A stretch of 64,000 nt of DNA from assembly GCA_012656075.1 (NCBI GenBank), contig JAAKBF010000269.1:124001-188000 (forward strand), in the 5' to 3' direction. The notes under the pieces are model-generated. The model saw nothing but the letters and a program-made list of their open reading frames with translations. It was not told where the DNA came from and made no database searches. Source of the stretch: Phytophthora hibernalis. Its lineage: Eukaryota > Oomycota > Peronosporomycetes > Peronosporales > Peronosporaceae. A program made the translations under genes and the position numbers. Each line of letters starts with the position of its first letter. Position 1 is the stretch's first letter. Below are positions 12,089 to 22,273 of the stretch, piece after piece.

Positions 12089-12945
12089 CTAGAGGTTGCA
12101 TAACGCACCTCTGCCTTGGCCACGGTCTTGGCCTTATTGACCTCACGTGGACTTAATCCACCATTGCGGTTGAGCTTATCAACAAGACGTCAGTCGAAGC
12201 CCGTACGGCGCGACGACTGACAGCGATGTGTGCTACTGGTGTTGCAGGCACACATGCTGGGCATAGAGCCCTATCGATCTGCATAGCATCGAGATGCGGG
12301 AGATCCGACATCTCCGGCAGGGCCTCCACCCAGACGTGACATTGCGGCCATTCATGCCGTCGAAGATATGATAGCATTCTACTGGCGGCGGCGCCGAAAG
12401 AGTCGTCGTTGACTCCGAGCTTCTTCTTGGAGCTTCAGTCCTGACATCGTGTCGGGACTCTTGGCGTGGTCATGGGTTACCCACAGCCGTAACTTGTCTT
12501 GGTACAGCGTCTGGAGCCTGTACCGGCCTGTGTGGAACTATGTTACCCACACTAGAGGTGCCACTAGCAACCTCGGCGCTGGCCACGGTCTCGACCTCTC
12601 CGGTCTCACGTGGGCTTACGCCCTCTTGTAGACGGACGTCGTCCTTCACGGACTCCGTCGATGCCCGTACGGCGACGACTTGGTGCGCTGGAAGATGCTG
12701 GCATTGCATCTTCCCTCGCGGGTCTGGAGACATCCAAGACCCTTGGGCTTGTTGCAGGTTCGTTAGCAACAGAGGCCTCCATTGTATTCCACAGGCATCC
12801 ATGGGAGCCTCGGTTCCGGGAGGAGGTGAGAACATTACTCACCAATGCTCTGTCAGAACCCGGAGGCCGGCTAGCCCCTAAGAGCCTACCGCGCCAAATG
12901 GCTCAGGGTTTGTTCATTCGTGGCGCAGCAAACCCAAGTGGACAT

Positions 12946-13099
12946 CGTACGTGTTCACAACCACGTACGGCTCAAGGGTGCGTGCGTCCGTGGAACCGCG
13001 TACTCATCGTACGTGTTCGCAACCACGTACGGCTCAAGGGTGCGTGCGTCCGTGGCACCGCGTACCCATCGTACGTGTTCGCAACCACGTACGGCTCAA
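12946..13099 (-). repeat. 62-bp tandem repeat in element B linker
   Basis: About 2.5 copies with exact 62-bp spacing (starts at 12946, 13008, 13070). The unit begins CGTACGTGTTCGCAACCACG and contains several CGTACG-like palindromes. Because 62 is not a multiple of three, the array itself disrupts any gag-pol frame. Confidence 0.92.
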
Positions 13100-13379
13100 T
13101 GTTGTACAGGTATTCGAGCATGTGGCAACCAGGTCTATACAGACCAATGCCATTGCCCTCGCACAGTGCGTTGGCAGTACCCCGGCGGCGTACAACATCA
13201 TTTGACGCCCCAGGTATCAGAAAATCCAAGGGATATTCACATCCCCGTACACTCGCATGTACTATCAGCAACCAAGCGTTGCTCTTCGCCAACTCGAGAG
13301 ACAAAGTCCCTCACCCGCAAAGCCTTCGCGGTGCGCGCCGCCCGCGCACCCGTCACGAAGACTCGGGTCTTCCCCACCA

Positions 13380-14333
13380 CTACTGGTGGCCGGGGTTTCC
13401 TTGGCCAGATGGCCGCGGCTTGCGCCAGCGACCGCTAGGCTCTTGAGCTATCGGGAATGGTTTCTTTACCACTCCAGTCGAGGGACACACTCCCAGTCCG
13501 CCGCATGTATAGCAGCGGACCGAACTCATCTCAGCAGAGCTCAAGTCCATGGGCTCTGGCTCGTTCTCCACGACGACAACTGGTGCAACAACCGAAGTGC
13601 CAGCCTGCTTATGGCTGTTCTCTTCTTGTAGGGCGAGCTTAATCGCCTCCTCCATGGTGGATGCGTGCACACGGAACAGCTGCGTGCGCGCAGGACCGAC
13701 CTTTAAGCCGTCCATGAAGACTGTCGTCTTGACGTCTTCAGCCAAGGGGTTTCCAACCAGAGATGACGCCAACGTGTGCATCTCTTGTACGTACTCGTAC
13801 AGCTCACATTTCCCTTGCCTGCAAGCGAGAAACCGTGAACATTGTCGGAAGGCATCGTTTGCCGGGAGAAAAGCAGCGCGAAGCTGCTCGCACAGCTGTG
13901 CCCAGGATGCGAAGCATCCAGGAGACGTCGTCTTCAGAGTGTACGCCCGGTTCTTGGCACGTCCGCCAAGGTTGGCCAACGCGAACGCAACGCCAAGTTC
14001 CTGATCCGAGATGAGACCGGTCCGCATGGCGATCTCAACCTCTCGGATCCAGAAGTAAAGGTTTTCACCTTCCTTCCCTTCAAACGGAGGCACGGTCAGC
14101 CTCAAAGGCTTCGGCTGGACCGGCTTCAGCTTGACCATAGAGGCCTGCAGGTTTCCCTGCACATGCACGACGAGCTCACGCTCGTACGCGTCGAACGCAG
14201 ACACACGTTCTTCTTGCTCGGCTGGCGTTGCCGATACTAAGCCTCGGAGGACATCTCTTCCGAAGATGCCTCCAATCTTCCGAACAGACTCGAACTGCGA
14301 GTCATTCAAGTGAGGAAACTCACTGCGGTCCAT
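13380..14333 (-). CDS. gag: gag of element B
   Basis: 317-residue open frame starting at ATG 14333, 66 bp after the primer-binding site. The N-terminus has EFPHLNDSQFES, comparable to DFPHLSDARWAT in element C gag. The capsid-like region contains PPFEGKEGENLYFWIREVEIAM and FALANLGGRAKNRAY, a pattern typical of Gag from oomycete gypsy elements. The frame ends in a CYTCGG block that would start a zinc knuckle, but the rest of the knuckle is lost after this point, so the nucleocapsid part is likely frameshifted. It would assemble the particle around element RNA. Longest intact retroelement gag in the window. Confidence 0.85.
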   Translation of the reverse strand: MDRSEFPHLNDSQFESVRKIGGIFGRDVLRGLVSATPAEQEERVSAFDAYERELVVHVQGNLQASMVKLKPVQPKPLRLTVPPFEGKEGENLYFWIREVEIAMRTGLISDQELGVAFALANLGGRAKNRAYTLKTTSPGCFASWAQLCEQLRAAFLPANDAFRQCSRFLACRQGKCELYEYVQEMHTLASSLVGNPLAEDVKTTVFMDGLKVGPARTQLFRVHASTMEEAIKLALQEENSHKQAGTSVVAPVVVVENEPEPMDLSSAEMSSVRCYTCGGLGVCPSTGVVKKPFPIAQEPSGRWRKPRPSGQGNPGHQ

Positions 14334-14398
14334 CGTGACTCACTCCTTGAGATCACAGAGGATCAGGTAGTTCAATCTACCCGCGTAGGCGAGAGATT

Positions 14399-14415
14399 GA
14401 CTACAAGTGCTACCA
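14399..14415 (-). promoter_or_regulatory. tRNA primer-binding site of element B
   Basis: Minus strand TGGTAGCACTTGTAGTC, two bases after the LTR end. It is identical to the site at 49481-49497 in element C and different from that of element A, so B and C share a primer tRNA whose 3' end is GACTACAAGTGCTACCA. Confidence 0.82.
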
Positions 14416-14417
14416 AG

Positions 14418-14919
14418 TGTGACGGTGTCACACAGCACCTTGCCTTGAAGAAGCGTAAGAGAGCAAAGGCTCTCAGTGAACGATAAGTTCACAGTTCCCG
14501 GCCTAAGGGAACTGTCTGCGGTTTTGATAGCAAGATAAAGACTGAATATATTTTATAGCTGAGTTAAGCTTGTAGCATACAAACTCTAAGTCATCTATAG
14601 TAAAAGCTAAAGAGCGTCCATGGTTGGCTCACAGCCAATCGGTACCATGTACCATGGACTCTAAAGAGTGACAGATGTCACTCTTTACGTAACTTGGGTA
14701 CACGTCGGTGTACCCCCTTACAGCTTGAGTCATGTTACCCGTAGGAACTTGGCGCGGTTGCTGATGCTGTTGTTGCTGCTGGTATTGACAGCGGATACGG
14801 TACTTCTGTCCGTACTTGCGGCGGTTACGGTACTGGTATCCGGGTCTAAGTGGTCCAATAGTAGATACATGTACCGGCATAGTGAGCGAGCACAAACGAT
14901 CCTGACACGTTAGGTGTCA
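14418..14919 (-). repeat. 5' LTR of element B
   Basis: On the minus strand it would start TGACACCTAACGTGTCA at 14919 and end CCGTCACA at 14418, about 502 bp with TG and CA termini. The right end is inferred from the TG and from the loss of LTR-like sequence; a second copy for comparison is not in the window. Confidence 0.7.
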
Positions 14920-14935
14920 GCGTAACATTCTAGTA

Positions 14936-15241
14936 GTGAAAATACGACAACTACCTTTTGTTTGTGCAGCAGGATCAACAGTACAGAAAGTGCAAGGAGA
15001 GACTTTGAACTCGATGATTGTAGTCGACTGGAAATCAAAGGTTGCTATTGTGAACAAACCTCAGCAGGTTTACCTGATGGTCTCGCGAGTGACTTCACGA
15101 AACGCGTTCTTGACGTTGAGCCCATTTACCAAAGAGTTGGCTGCGTGGGCAAAACCTCCCGCTCATGCACTAAGTGAAGAACCACGTCTAGTTGACCTTT
15201 GCTACGAAACAATAGCTGAATGGAAATTAACTAACATGTGA
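14936..15241 (+). pseudogene. PIF1/Helitron-like helicase C-terminal fragment
   Basis: About 100 residues resembling the end of a superfamily 1 DNA helicase: STVQKVQGETL matches the conserved helicase motif with K-x-Q-G-x-T-L, and LMVSRVTSRNAFLTL matches the terminal y-v-A-l-S-R-v block of PIF1-type proteins. The frame has no upstream ATG and begins directly after the element B LTR. The likely source is a Helitron or a PIF1-family gene cut by LTR insertion; the choice between them is not possible from this piece. TTTGTTTGTGCAG before the match could be an intron end. Confidence 0.6.
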
Positions 15242-15563
15242 GCAATAGTAAAACTTCACACAATATTATGTTGTGTTTGCTCGACACCATCTGCTCTTGC
15301 TCGTTTGTGGGGAATCTAGCGCACTCCACTCCTCGCACAAAACCTCCGGCGGTTAGCGAGAGACAGCAAACGTAAGATGGTGGTTCATTCAAATACCCAG
15401 TCATGCGCCAGGCTATGCTATTATTCGCGTTGTAAGAGGAGACACTGCGACGCCTGTAGGTACAGGTATATCACCCAATCTGTTTCCAGTCTTCTACAAC
15501 ACCTAATCGTACAAGGAGAGCAGTATCTCGTTGCCTTCTGCACCAAATGGGGTTCCTCTGAAG
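15242..15563. other. intergenic, nothing recognised
   Basis: No coding frame, repeat or RNA that I can support. Confidence 0.5.
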
Positions 15564-15845
15564 CTAGCAGTCCTCGTCGTACAAGTAATGCTCGGCGTCC
15601 AGCACGTGGGTGCGTTCGACGACCGTCTCGTCGAGCCGCACAAGCTCCACCATGTGCTGCTGCGCGAATAAGTCCGCCGTGGTCGTATCCACCTCGTAGT
15701 GCAGCTCGTTATCGCAGAAGGCGCATCGGCGCGCCGTTGTGCTCGATCCTGCTGCAGCGCAGACAGTTGATATAATGAGCGCGTTGTTCAGCAGCTCCGC
15801 CACACCCTTCTTACTAGGACTGAGTCGCGAAGAAATTCATGCCGC
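15564..15845 (-). pseudogene. orphan reading frame, possible 3' exon
   Basis: An open minus-strand frame of about 90 codons without ATG. It has a CAFCDNELHYEVDTTTADLF block and an acidic end DAEHYLYDEDC, compositionally like a real protein, with a lone CxxC. It could be the last exon of a gene whose first exon is not recognisable, or a relic. I do not recognise a family. Confidence 0.3.
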
Positions 15846-16874
15846 AGGGATACCCTCCGGTGGTGTACGAACGAAGTATAAATATATTTAAGTGTTGCAC
15901 ACATCAATCGCACAGTTAAGCAACTTGAGCAACATATCGTTATTATGTTGCCGGATGACAAACGGCCTTGGAGCCGCAAACGACAGTTCTTACGAACTGC
16001 GAACTATCCAGCAACTTAGCATAAGTCTGGATTGAACCCCACAATCCTGAACATTTGATCTATTGTCAAGAAGGCCATGAGTGCGGAAACACACATCCAG
16101 AAAAATAGGTACGATGAGAAAGAAGCTTCAATCGGAATCAACTTCTCGACGGGGTGGATAATATTAAATCCGTCGGAGTACGTGACAACCATACTTGGTC
16201 GTTCTGTGATGCATGCATCGTCAGCAATATGAAATCAACGAGCCACGGACAGCACTATCCGTTTTGCAACGGACAACGGATACTCCACCACCCTTGTAGC
16301 TCTAGGTAACTTACGATACCAGGCCCTCTAGTTTGATTTCATTCGATAGCTCAGTCTTCTTTTCTTCACTTCAATATCAAGTCCTCTTTCCAAGACTCCG
16401 TTCTACAGATCACGTGACACGTTCAGCCCCATCTTGCCCGCAGAATTGTGCCGCCTTCTTCCAACATACGCGTTTCTCCCAGACGGGAGATGCCAGTGAA
16501 AACACGAATCGCGATCTTGGTGCGATTGCATCATGTAATCGCACGAAGATCACATGCAATTTGCATGCCGCATATACCGCCCAACCGAAGGGAATTGAAT
16601 ACATTTCCAGATTGCACATTTCCCCTTCCAAGGAGATCATCAGACGAAGAAACATCGGCTTCAGGGCCTGTGAGGCCAATCGAAGCAGACCAACCAATGA
16701 ACTTGGTCCTTATTCGATTGAAACTCCTCTTCAAAACCTTGCGCTCATTCAGCGTCTTCACACTCCTAGAGTTGCTTCACCCTTTATTATAGGACAAATA
16801 CCCTATATTATAGGGAGAAGCTATTCCCTTTCGACCAATGAGAGACCGGCCGACCCTTCCTACGCGTGGATCCA
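15846..16874. other. intergenic and upstream region of the TBC gene
   Basis: AT-richer than the flanking genes. A frame open at 16333-16890 has no protein-like composition and I do not call it. The palindromic CCTATATTATAGG near 16801-16813 lies about 70 bp before the ATG of the next gene and may be part of its promoter. Confidence 0.4.
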
Positions 16875-19800
16875 ATGTCGGTGCGCATGACGTCAGCCTC
16901 TTCACTGCCGGAGCTGTCCATCTTCCCAGCCTTCACACCGGATCCGATCCGACTGGCGGAACTCGTGGGATCGGGGACGTACTCACCACCAGCTTCGCCC
17001 TCCGCAGCAGATGTTCGAGAGCTTTTCGCTTCGATTAGGGAAGGCGAAACGTTCTTCGAGCTGCTGACGCTGGGCCCGACTGACGGAGACTTGCAGAGTT
17101 CGGATGAAAGGCTCGACGTCGTGCACTGTGTGGATGGAAGACGAAAGACGCTGCTGCACCAAGCGTGTCGATGCGGCAACGTGCAGGTGGCCAAGTGTTT
17201 GCTGTTCCATGGAGCGAACGCTTCTGCGAAGTGTCGAGACGGTCGCACGCCGTTCCACGACGCGGCAGCGATATCTTCAGGGAAAACGGCAGTGGAATTG
17301 CTGAAATTGCTGTTTGAGCACGACTCGAAGGGGATCTCGATTGTGGACGTCAATGGAGCGCATGTGCTCCATCTCGCGGCAATTCGTGGCAACCTTGAGG
17401 TGATTCAGTGGTGTGTAGAACTTCCTGCCCAATCTGCAGGAAAAGGATCGACTATACGAAGTCCTAGACCAGTTAATTCTCGTTACGTGATGCACCTGGG
17501 GATCACTTCCTTCAGTGGGCGCAACGTGCTGCACTATGCTGCGTACAATGGACGGCTAAATGTACTGAAATGGCTACTTGACAACGACAATTCACGTCGA
17601 GGTGAGCTGGCGCTGAGTGCGCTGGATGAAAACGACTATTCTGTACTTCACTTCGCAGCGATGGGTGCGTCCGTAGAAGTCTGCGAGTGGCTTGTACTGG
17701 AAGCGCCAGAGCGGCATCAACTCAATTTGATGGCTCGCACAAGTGAGGGTGGAACAGCAGTGGAACTTGCATCTGCGTGCCCTGCTCATATTCGGAAATT
17801 CCTTATTGAGGCGTCCAGAGTGCCTAGCGTACCATCAGCACTGCGCTGTTTAGGCGCTGACACGACTTCACTTGGCGTAGGTTGGGATATCGAGCCTGTC
17901 AGCACCGACTCAAGACTCTGGGACCTGCTAGAGCCGCTGTACCTCCATTTGGAGATCTGCAAAAACCTGTAAGTCTATCGCATGCCAGTGGCTTCCTCAC
18001 TATGCTCATGCTTATGCCACCAATACCGCCTGAAAGCCCCCGAGCACCCTCTTCTGTGTCGTCTGCACTGATTTCGGCGTCATATTTGCTGCATTGGGAG
18101 CCATTGGGGGTACTGCTGCAACCCGAGGCTCGTGAACACTGGTTTTGCGGTCTTGACAGAGATACAGAATATCTTGTGCGAATGCGAGCACGAAACCGGA
18201 ACGGCTTTAGTGGCTATTCATTGCCAAATCTCTCAGGAGTGTTTACAACTAGTGACGGCGGCCAACGTCGAAGTATCTCGAGACTTCAGAGATTCTTTGG
18301 AGCTATCAAAATGGATCCGCCCATGGAGACGATCGCCACTTCCTTCATCGGAGACATACACTTCGAGCTACTAGAAGCACGGGGTTTGCCGCGTGTGAAT
18401 ATGTCTTCCTCTATGGCGACACCAATGAGCCCAAGTTTAGCAAAGAGCATGCTGAATGCTGTCCAGGGACGCTACTTTGGAGTGATTACTATTGAAACGT
18501 CCTCAACGCCCGATGTCAAACCCAGCGGTACCGCCAGTAACAGCAGGCTCATGTATTGCGTACGCTCTCCATTGGCAATTTTGCAGCAAGATCTGGTAAT
18601 TTCTGGGAGCTCCCAGGTATGGCGACACCCTCGCTTTGCTTTTATCAGCGTGTTTCGTGTACCCGAATCGTTGGCACATACTCAAGTGACTATAGCCGTA
18701 CACCAAGAGGAGCGAGCTGGTTCGAGCTGTATTGGTCGGCTATCACTATCAATGCTGGAACTAGTGCAAGGCATGCCGGCGAAACTGCAGTGGTTACCTT
18801 TAGTTAACGTGAATGACCCAGAGGCTGAAGGCGGGCTAGTTCTCCTGCGCACGCTATTTCTACCTCATGGAATTTCGGAGCTTCCACACCCGACAACCCC
18901 TGAAACATGGGTATCCACAGCAGAGGAGTTGCTAAGCCCACCACAAGCAGTTGTCTCGCGGAATGATAATTATTGTTATTCACCTCCCGGCTCGTCGTCT
19001 TCACCAACATCAACGTCATCTTCATCTTCATGCTCATCCCAATTTTCACACCCTTCGATGGTCATTGATCGATTGGGTTTCGGAGTATTTGACCCCGAGA
19101 TGCAGCTTCGAAACGGTGAATGGTGCCGAAACACGAAGTCGTATGCGTATTATCAACTGTTGACTGCAGCACTCGAGCGACAGCAAGACGCGCGGTTTCG
19201 AGGTTATCGATGCAGAACTCACGGCTTAGCACCGACCGAATGCAGGATTGAGGCTCTATCAATGGTCAAGTACCATGGTTCTGGTTTTGGATCATGCAAA
19301 TTCGATGCAAGCCAGTATCGAGCAGTTCGAGATATGATCTGGGGCGGCATCCCAATGTCGCGTCGGCCATACTTGTACTCAAAGCTAAGCGGAGCGTCTA
19401 CCGTTCATGACCGCTATCCGCGGGATTATTTTCTAAACTTGATTAAGCGTCTCGAAGATCCGACGGATGAAGTGCATTCCAGAACCAAGAGTTCACGTTT
19501 TGCTGCATCCAAGAAACAGATTCAGGTGGATTTAAAGCGGACGTTTGCAGGCAATGATGAATGCTGGTTGACATCGGATGCCGGACAGTTGTCACTCGAG
19601 CGCGTTCTGCTGGCATACGCTCTTCACAACGACGCGTTGGGCTACTGCCAGTCCATGACTTTCGTCGTCGGGCGACTCCTTTGCTTGTGTCACGCTGATA
19701 CGATGCAAGTCGCCACTGAGCTTCCGCTTGGAGAAGAGGAGCGAGTATTCTGGCTCCTTCATGTACTCTGTGCGGATTTCTTCCCTGCATACTACACGCA

Positions 19801-20275
19801 AGGAATGACCGGGCTACACATCGATGGTGCTGTGTTTGAGAGACTATTGAGGAGCCGTCTTCCGAAGTTGTATCGTCACTTTCAGCGACTGCACACGCCA
19901 CCGATGGGGCTCGTTCTCATTACACAGTGGATGTTACCATTGTGCTGCGTTGTTTTCCCAAGTGAAACCACCTTCAGGTTCCTGGATGTTCTCTTCTTTG
20001 AAGGATCCTCGGTCGTTTTTGCAGTGGCCATCGCTTTGCTCCGCATTTCACAGCACGACTTGATTGCCGAACACATAGACTACTCGCAACTTTTTCGCTT
20101 TCTACGCGCTCGCGACCAGCGACTTCATGACGCACCGCTGCTGATGGAGGTCGCATATGAAGAGCATCAGCTCCTCGCTGCTCAAGTTGACTCACTACGC
20201 CAAAGTGTTGCTCGAGAGCTTGGTATCGATCGAAACGAAGACACTGCCAAGTCTTCGAGTAGCACACGAAGTTGA
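16875..20275 (+). CDS. ankyrin-FN3-C2-TBC domain protein (predicted Rab GTPase-activating protein)
   Basis: Two exons (16875-17968, 18037-20275) give about 1113 residues counting codon 16866, or 1110 from the first real ATG at 16875. Ankyrin repeats cover roughly residues 90-310 (KTLLHQACRCGNVQVAKCLL, GANVLH-like and SGRNVLHYAAYNGRLNVLKW blocks). A fibronectin type III domain (about 366-435) ends in TEYLVRMRARNRNGFSGYS. A C2-like domain (about 465-620) starts GDIHFELLEARGLP. The TBC domain (about 795-1060) has IWGGIP, the arginine finger IQVDLKR (Arg about 865) and the glutamine finger YCQSM (about 900). TBC proteins speed GTP hydrolysis by Rab GTPases in membrane traffic; C2 and ankyrin parts probably target membranes or partners. 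Both catalytic fingers are present, so activity is likely. The four-domain order is unusual. Confidence 0.87.
17969..18036 (+). other. intron of the TBC gene
   Basis: GTAAGT donor directly before an in-frame TAA, acceptor GAAAG at 18036, 68 bp, phase 2. Splicing joins ...ICKNL to PRAPSSVSS in frame and links the ankyrin part to the FN3 part. Without it the two halves lie in different frames. Confidence 0.75.
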
Positions 20276-20370
20276 TAAACCTGCGACTCGACGAATTGAG
20301 ACCCGGAGACGTACATGTAGACATTAACATTTAAAAACACAAGTAAAGGTTTATTAGCACACTACAGCTA

Positions 20371-21756
20371 TTATTCGGCCAGCGAAGCCGTTGTGGCGGC
20401 CTGGATAGCGGCCATGACTGTGGTTTCGCGCTCGTCGCCGCTGCCACTGCTTTCACCGTCGCTGGAGACGTTCGCGGTATTGTCACTACCATCATCATTT
20501 GGTACTGACGCTGCTGCTGTCTGTGCCTTGGTCTTCTTCTTCACTTTCTCTTTCTCCCTCTCCTCCCTACGCTCTTGCTTCTGCTTCTGCACGTGGTCGA
20601 TCGTCTGCAGCAACACTGTCATGATGTGTGCAGTTTCCTGCGGGTTGGAGATCCAAATGGTTGTTGCAGCATCGCGCGATCGCGTATCGTTGCCTGTTCG
20701 AGTGAAGCGATCGCCAACGTGCAGACACTCTTGGCCCTGAATGTTGCGCAGCTCTTCGCTATCACGCAGCTCCTTTGGCAAGAACCGAAAGACGTATTTC
20801 TGCAACGCCACGATGCCCAGCGCCTTGTTGCCGATATCCACCCACACATCATTCCCGCCATTGAAGGCACAAAACGGCACGCGAAAGTGGTGCAACTCGT
20901 GCTGTAGCGTGAGACTGATCTCTTCCAAGTTCTCGTACATGATGCGCTTGTCGGACGTGTTGATGATACCGATCGCTCGCTCCTTGCGCAAAATCTTGGC
21001 CGGCAGATGCAGCGCCTTCACTGTCTCCTGCAGTACGTCTTGTGCAGCGTCCAGCAGCGCTGCCACCTCCTCTGCCGGCCAGCGTTCTCCGCGTCCGTCC
21101 TTCCAGACGGCGCCGTCGATCTCGCGCAGCCCCACGAGGCCCGAGCTCTTGTGCGTGTACGTCTCGAAGAGGTAGTTGCACTCCCCGCCCATGACCAGGA
21201 ATCGAGCTCGCTCCTCCATGGTCAAATCCTCCAGCGCGTCCAAAATGCCGCGCAACCGCTGCTCGTAGCGTCCTGGATTGCCCGGATATCCAGCGGCCGT
21301 CACGAGGGACACGACGACGCCGCGCTGCAGCAACTGCACGATGATTTGCACCATCCTCGAGCTCTTACTGATGCTACCGCCGTCTTCGTAGATGGTGTCG
21401 TCGGCGTCAAAGGTCACGAGCTTGAGCTTGCCAGCGATGGCGTTGGTCGTGGCCAGGTTCAGGACGTGGCGCACCTCCTTGAACGTGGGCGGCACCCGTT
21501 TGCGCGCCAGGAAGTGCGTACTGGCGTCGTACTCGAGTGCGGCGCGCGTGAGGTCCAGCGGCAGGAAGAGCTTCGTGAGCTTGGGCAGGAACTTGAGCAG
21601 GCGACTGCGCTGCGGACTGGCCACGTGCTCGGCGATGAGTTCGCTCATGAAGCGAAAGACCTCAAGCACCGACACGCGCAGCTCGGCCGAGTCGTCCACG
21701 GGCGCCATGATCCACTCGCGGAGCAGCTCGATCATCGGGTCTTGCTCCTTCAGCAT
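20371..21756 (-). CDS. ISN1: IMP-specific 5'-nucleotidase, ISN1 family
   Basis: Would hydrolyse inosine monophosphate to inosine in the cytosol, in purine turnover. The 461-residue frame is close to the usual length for fungal ISN1. The HAD-type catalytic block is FDADDTIYEDGG (residues 116-127), followed by VVVSLVTAAGYPG, FLVMGGECNYLFETY, a FNGGNDVWVDIGNK block and LHVGDRFTRTGND, all in the ISN1 order. The last 70 residues are low-complexity Lys/Glu then Ser/Asp rich and are probably disordered. The start at 21756 is the first ATG of the frame, but the frame stays open upstream and an extra N-terminal segment (see 21757-22097) may belong to it. It is convergent with the TBC gene, about 95 bp apart. 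Confidence 0.85.
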   Translation of the reverse strand: MLKEQDPMIELLREWIMAPVDDSAELRVSVLEVFRFMSELIAEHVASPQRSRLLKFLPKLTKLFLPLDLTRAALEYDASTHFLARKRVPPTFKEVRHVLNLATTNAIAGKLKLVTFDADDTIYEDGGSISKSSRMVQIIVQLLQRGVVVSLVTAAGYPGNPGRYEQRLRGILDALEDLTMEERARFLVMGGECNYLFETYTHKSSGLVGLREIDGAVWKDGRGERWPAEEVAALLDAAQDVLQETVKALHLPAKILRKERAIGIINTSDKRIMYENLEEISLTLQHELHHFRVPFCAFNGGNDVWVDIGNKALGIVALQKYVFRFLPKELRDSEELRNIQGQECLHVGDRFTRTGNDTRSRDAATTIWISNPQETAHIMTVLLQTIDHVQKQKQERREEREKEKVKKKTKAQTAAASVPNDDGSDNTANVSSDGESSGSGDERETTVMAAIQAATTASLAE

Positions 21757-22097
21757 GGCAGCAAGTAGGATACTTGCAGATTGAGCGAGTGAGGTGCGTT
21801 CGAGTCGTCGAATTCGGAAATGAGCTGCACTTCAGCCTTGAATGCGTGCAGGCCAAAAAACACCGAGCACTTTTTCAGTTGAGCTTTGTAAGATGGCACA
21901 GAAGTGGGGGAGATGGGAACAACGTCACCGGCAGGTGTAGTCATCTTGATAGTCTCACTGTCGTTCGCAGGTTCTGTTTTCGCCGGACCCGACCAGGTCA
22001 TGCCAGCGATCGACTGCAGCGTTGCAGCGAGAAGGTGTTGTAGTGGATTCTGCCCATTCGTGACTGGCGAGTCTGACAATGCTCTTCGTGAAACTGA
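21757..22097 (-). other. upstream open frame, possible N-terminal extension of ISN1
   Basis: About 108 protein-like codons without an initial ATG (first ATG at about 22001), ending a few bases after the ISN1 start in another frame. Contains SYKAQLKKCSVFFGLHAF. One missing base near 21756-21760 would fuse it to ISN1. It could instead be a leader ORF or chance; I cannot tell. Confidence 0.35.
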
Positions 22098-22273
22098 TAC
22101 TTATCCTGCACTGCGAAAACCGTGTGAGCAATTTATCCAGAAGATCAATGCACTCACGTACATTATCACGTACTCTATTTTAGGTCCAAGGCGATGGCGT
22201 CCTCCTGCCACGCTGGACTCGAAGCGACGCGAACCTAAAGCTGGTCGACAAGCAGAAAGCTACAGTAGCCAGT

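Larger units (their letters stand above)
12089..14919 (-). mobile_element. 5' part of a second Ty3/gypsy element (element B)
   Basis: Reading on the minus strand: LTR (14919-14418), primer-binding site, gag (14333-13380) and gag-pol linker sequence down to 12089, where element A's LTR begins. The linker section 12320-12680 is clearly related to 41080-41440, a relic of the same family. RT and integrase are absent here and would lie to the left of element A if element A is a nested insertion. A block of about 130 bp beginning CACTAGAGGT occurs twice in diverged form, at 12085-12230 and 12547-12680. Confidence 0.8.

Noticed and set aside
16866..16874. GTG start for the TBC gene
   Set aside because: Nuclear eukaryotic genes rarely start at GTG, and an ATG follows three codons later.
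16333..16890. 185-codon plus frame upstream of the TBC gene
   Set aside because: Composition is not protein-like and it overlaps the real start in another frame.
21007..21768. 253-codon plus frame opposite ISN1
   Set aside because: His/Gln/Glu-rich mirror of the ISN1 coding strand with no domain.
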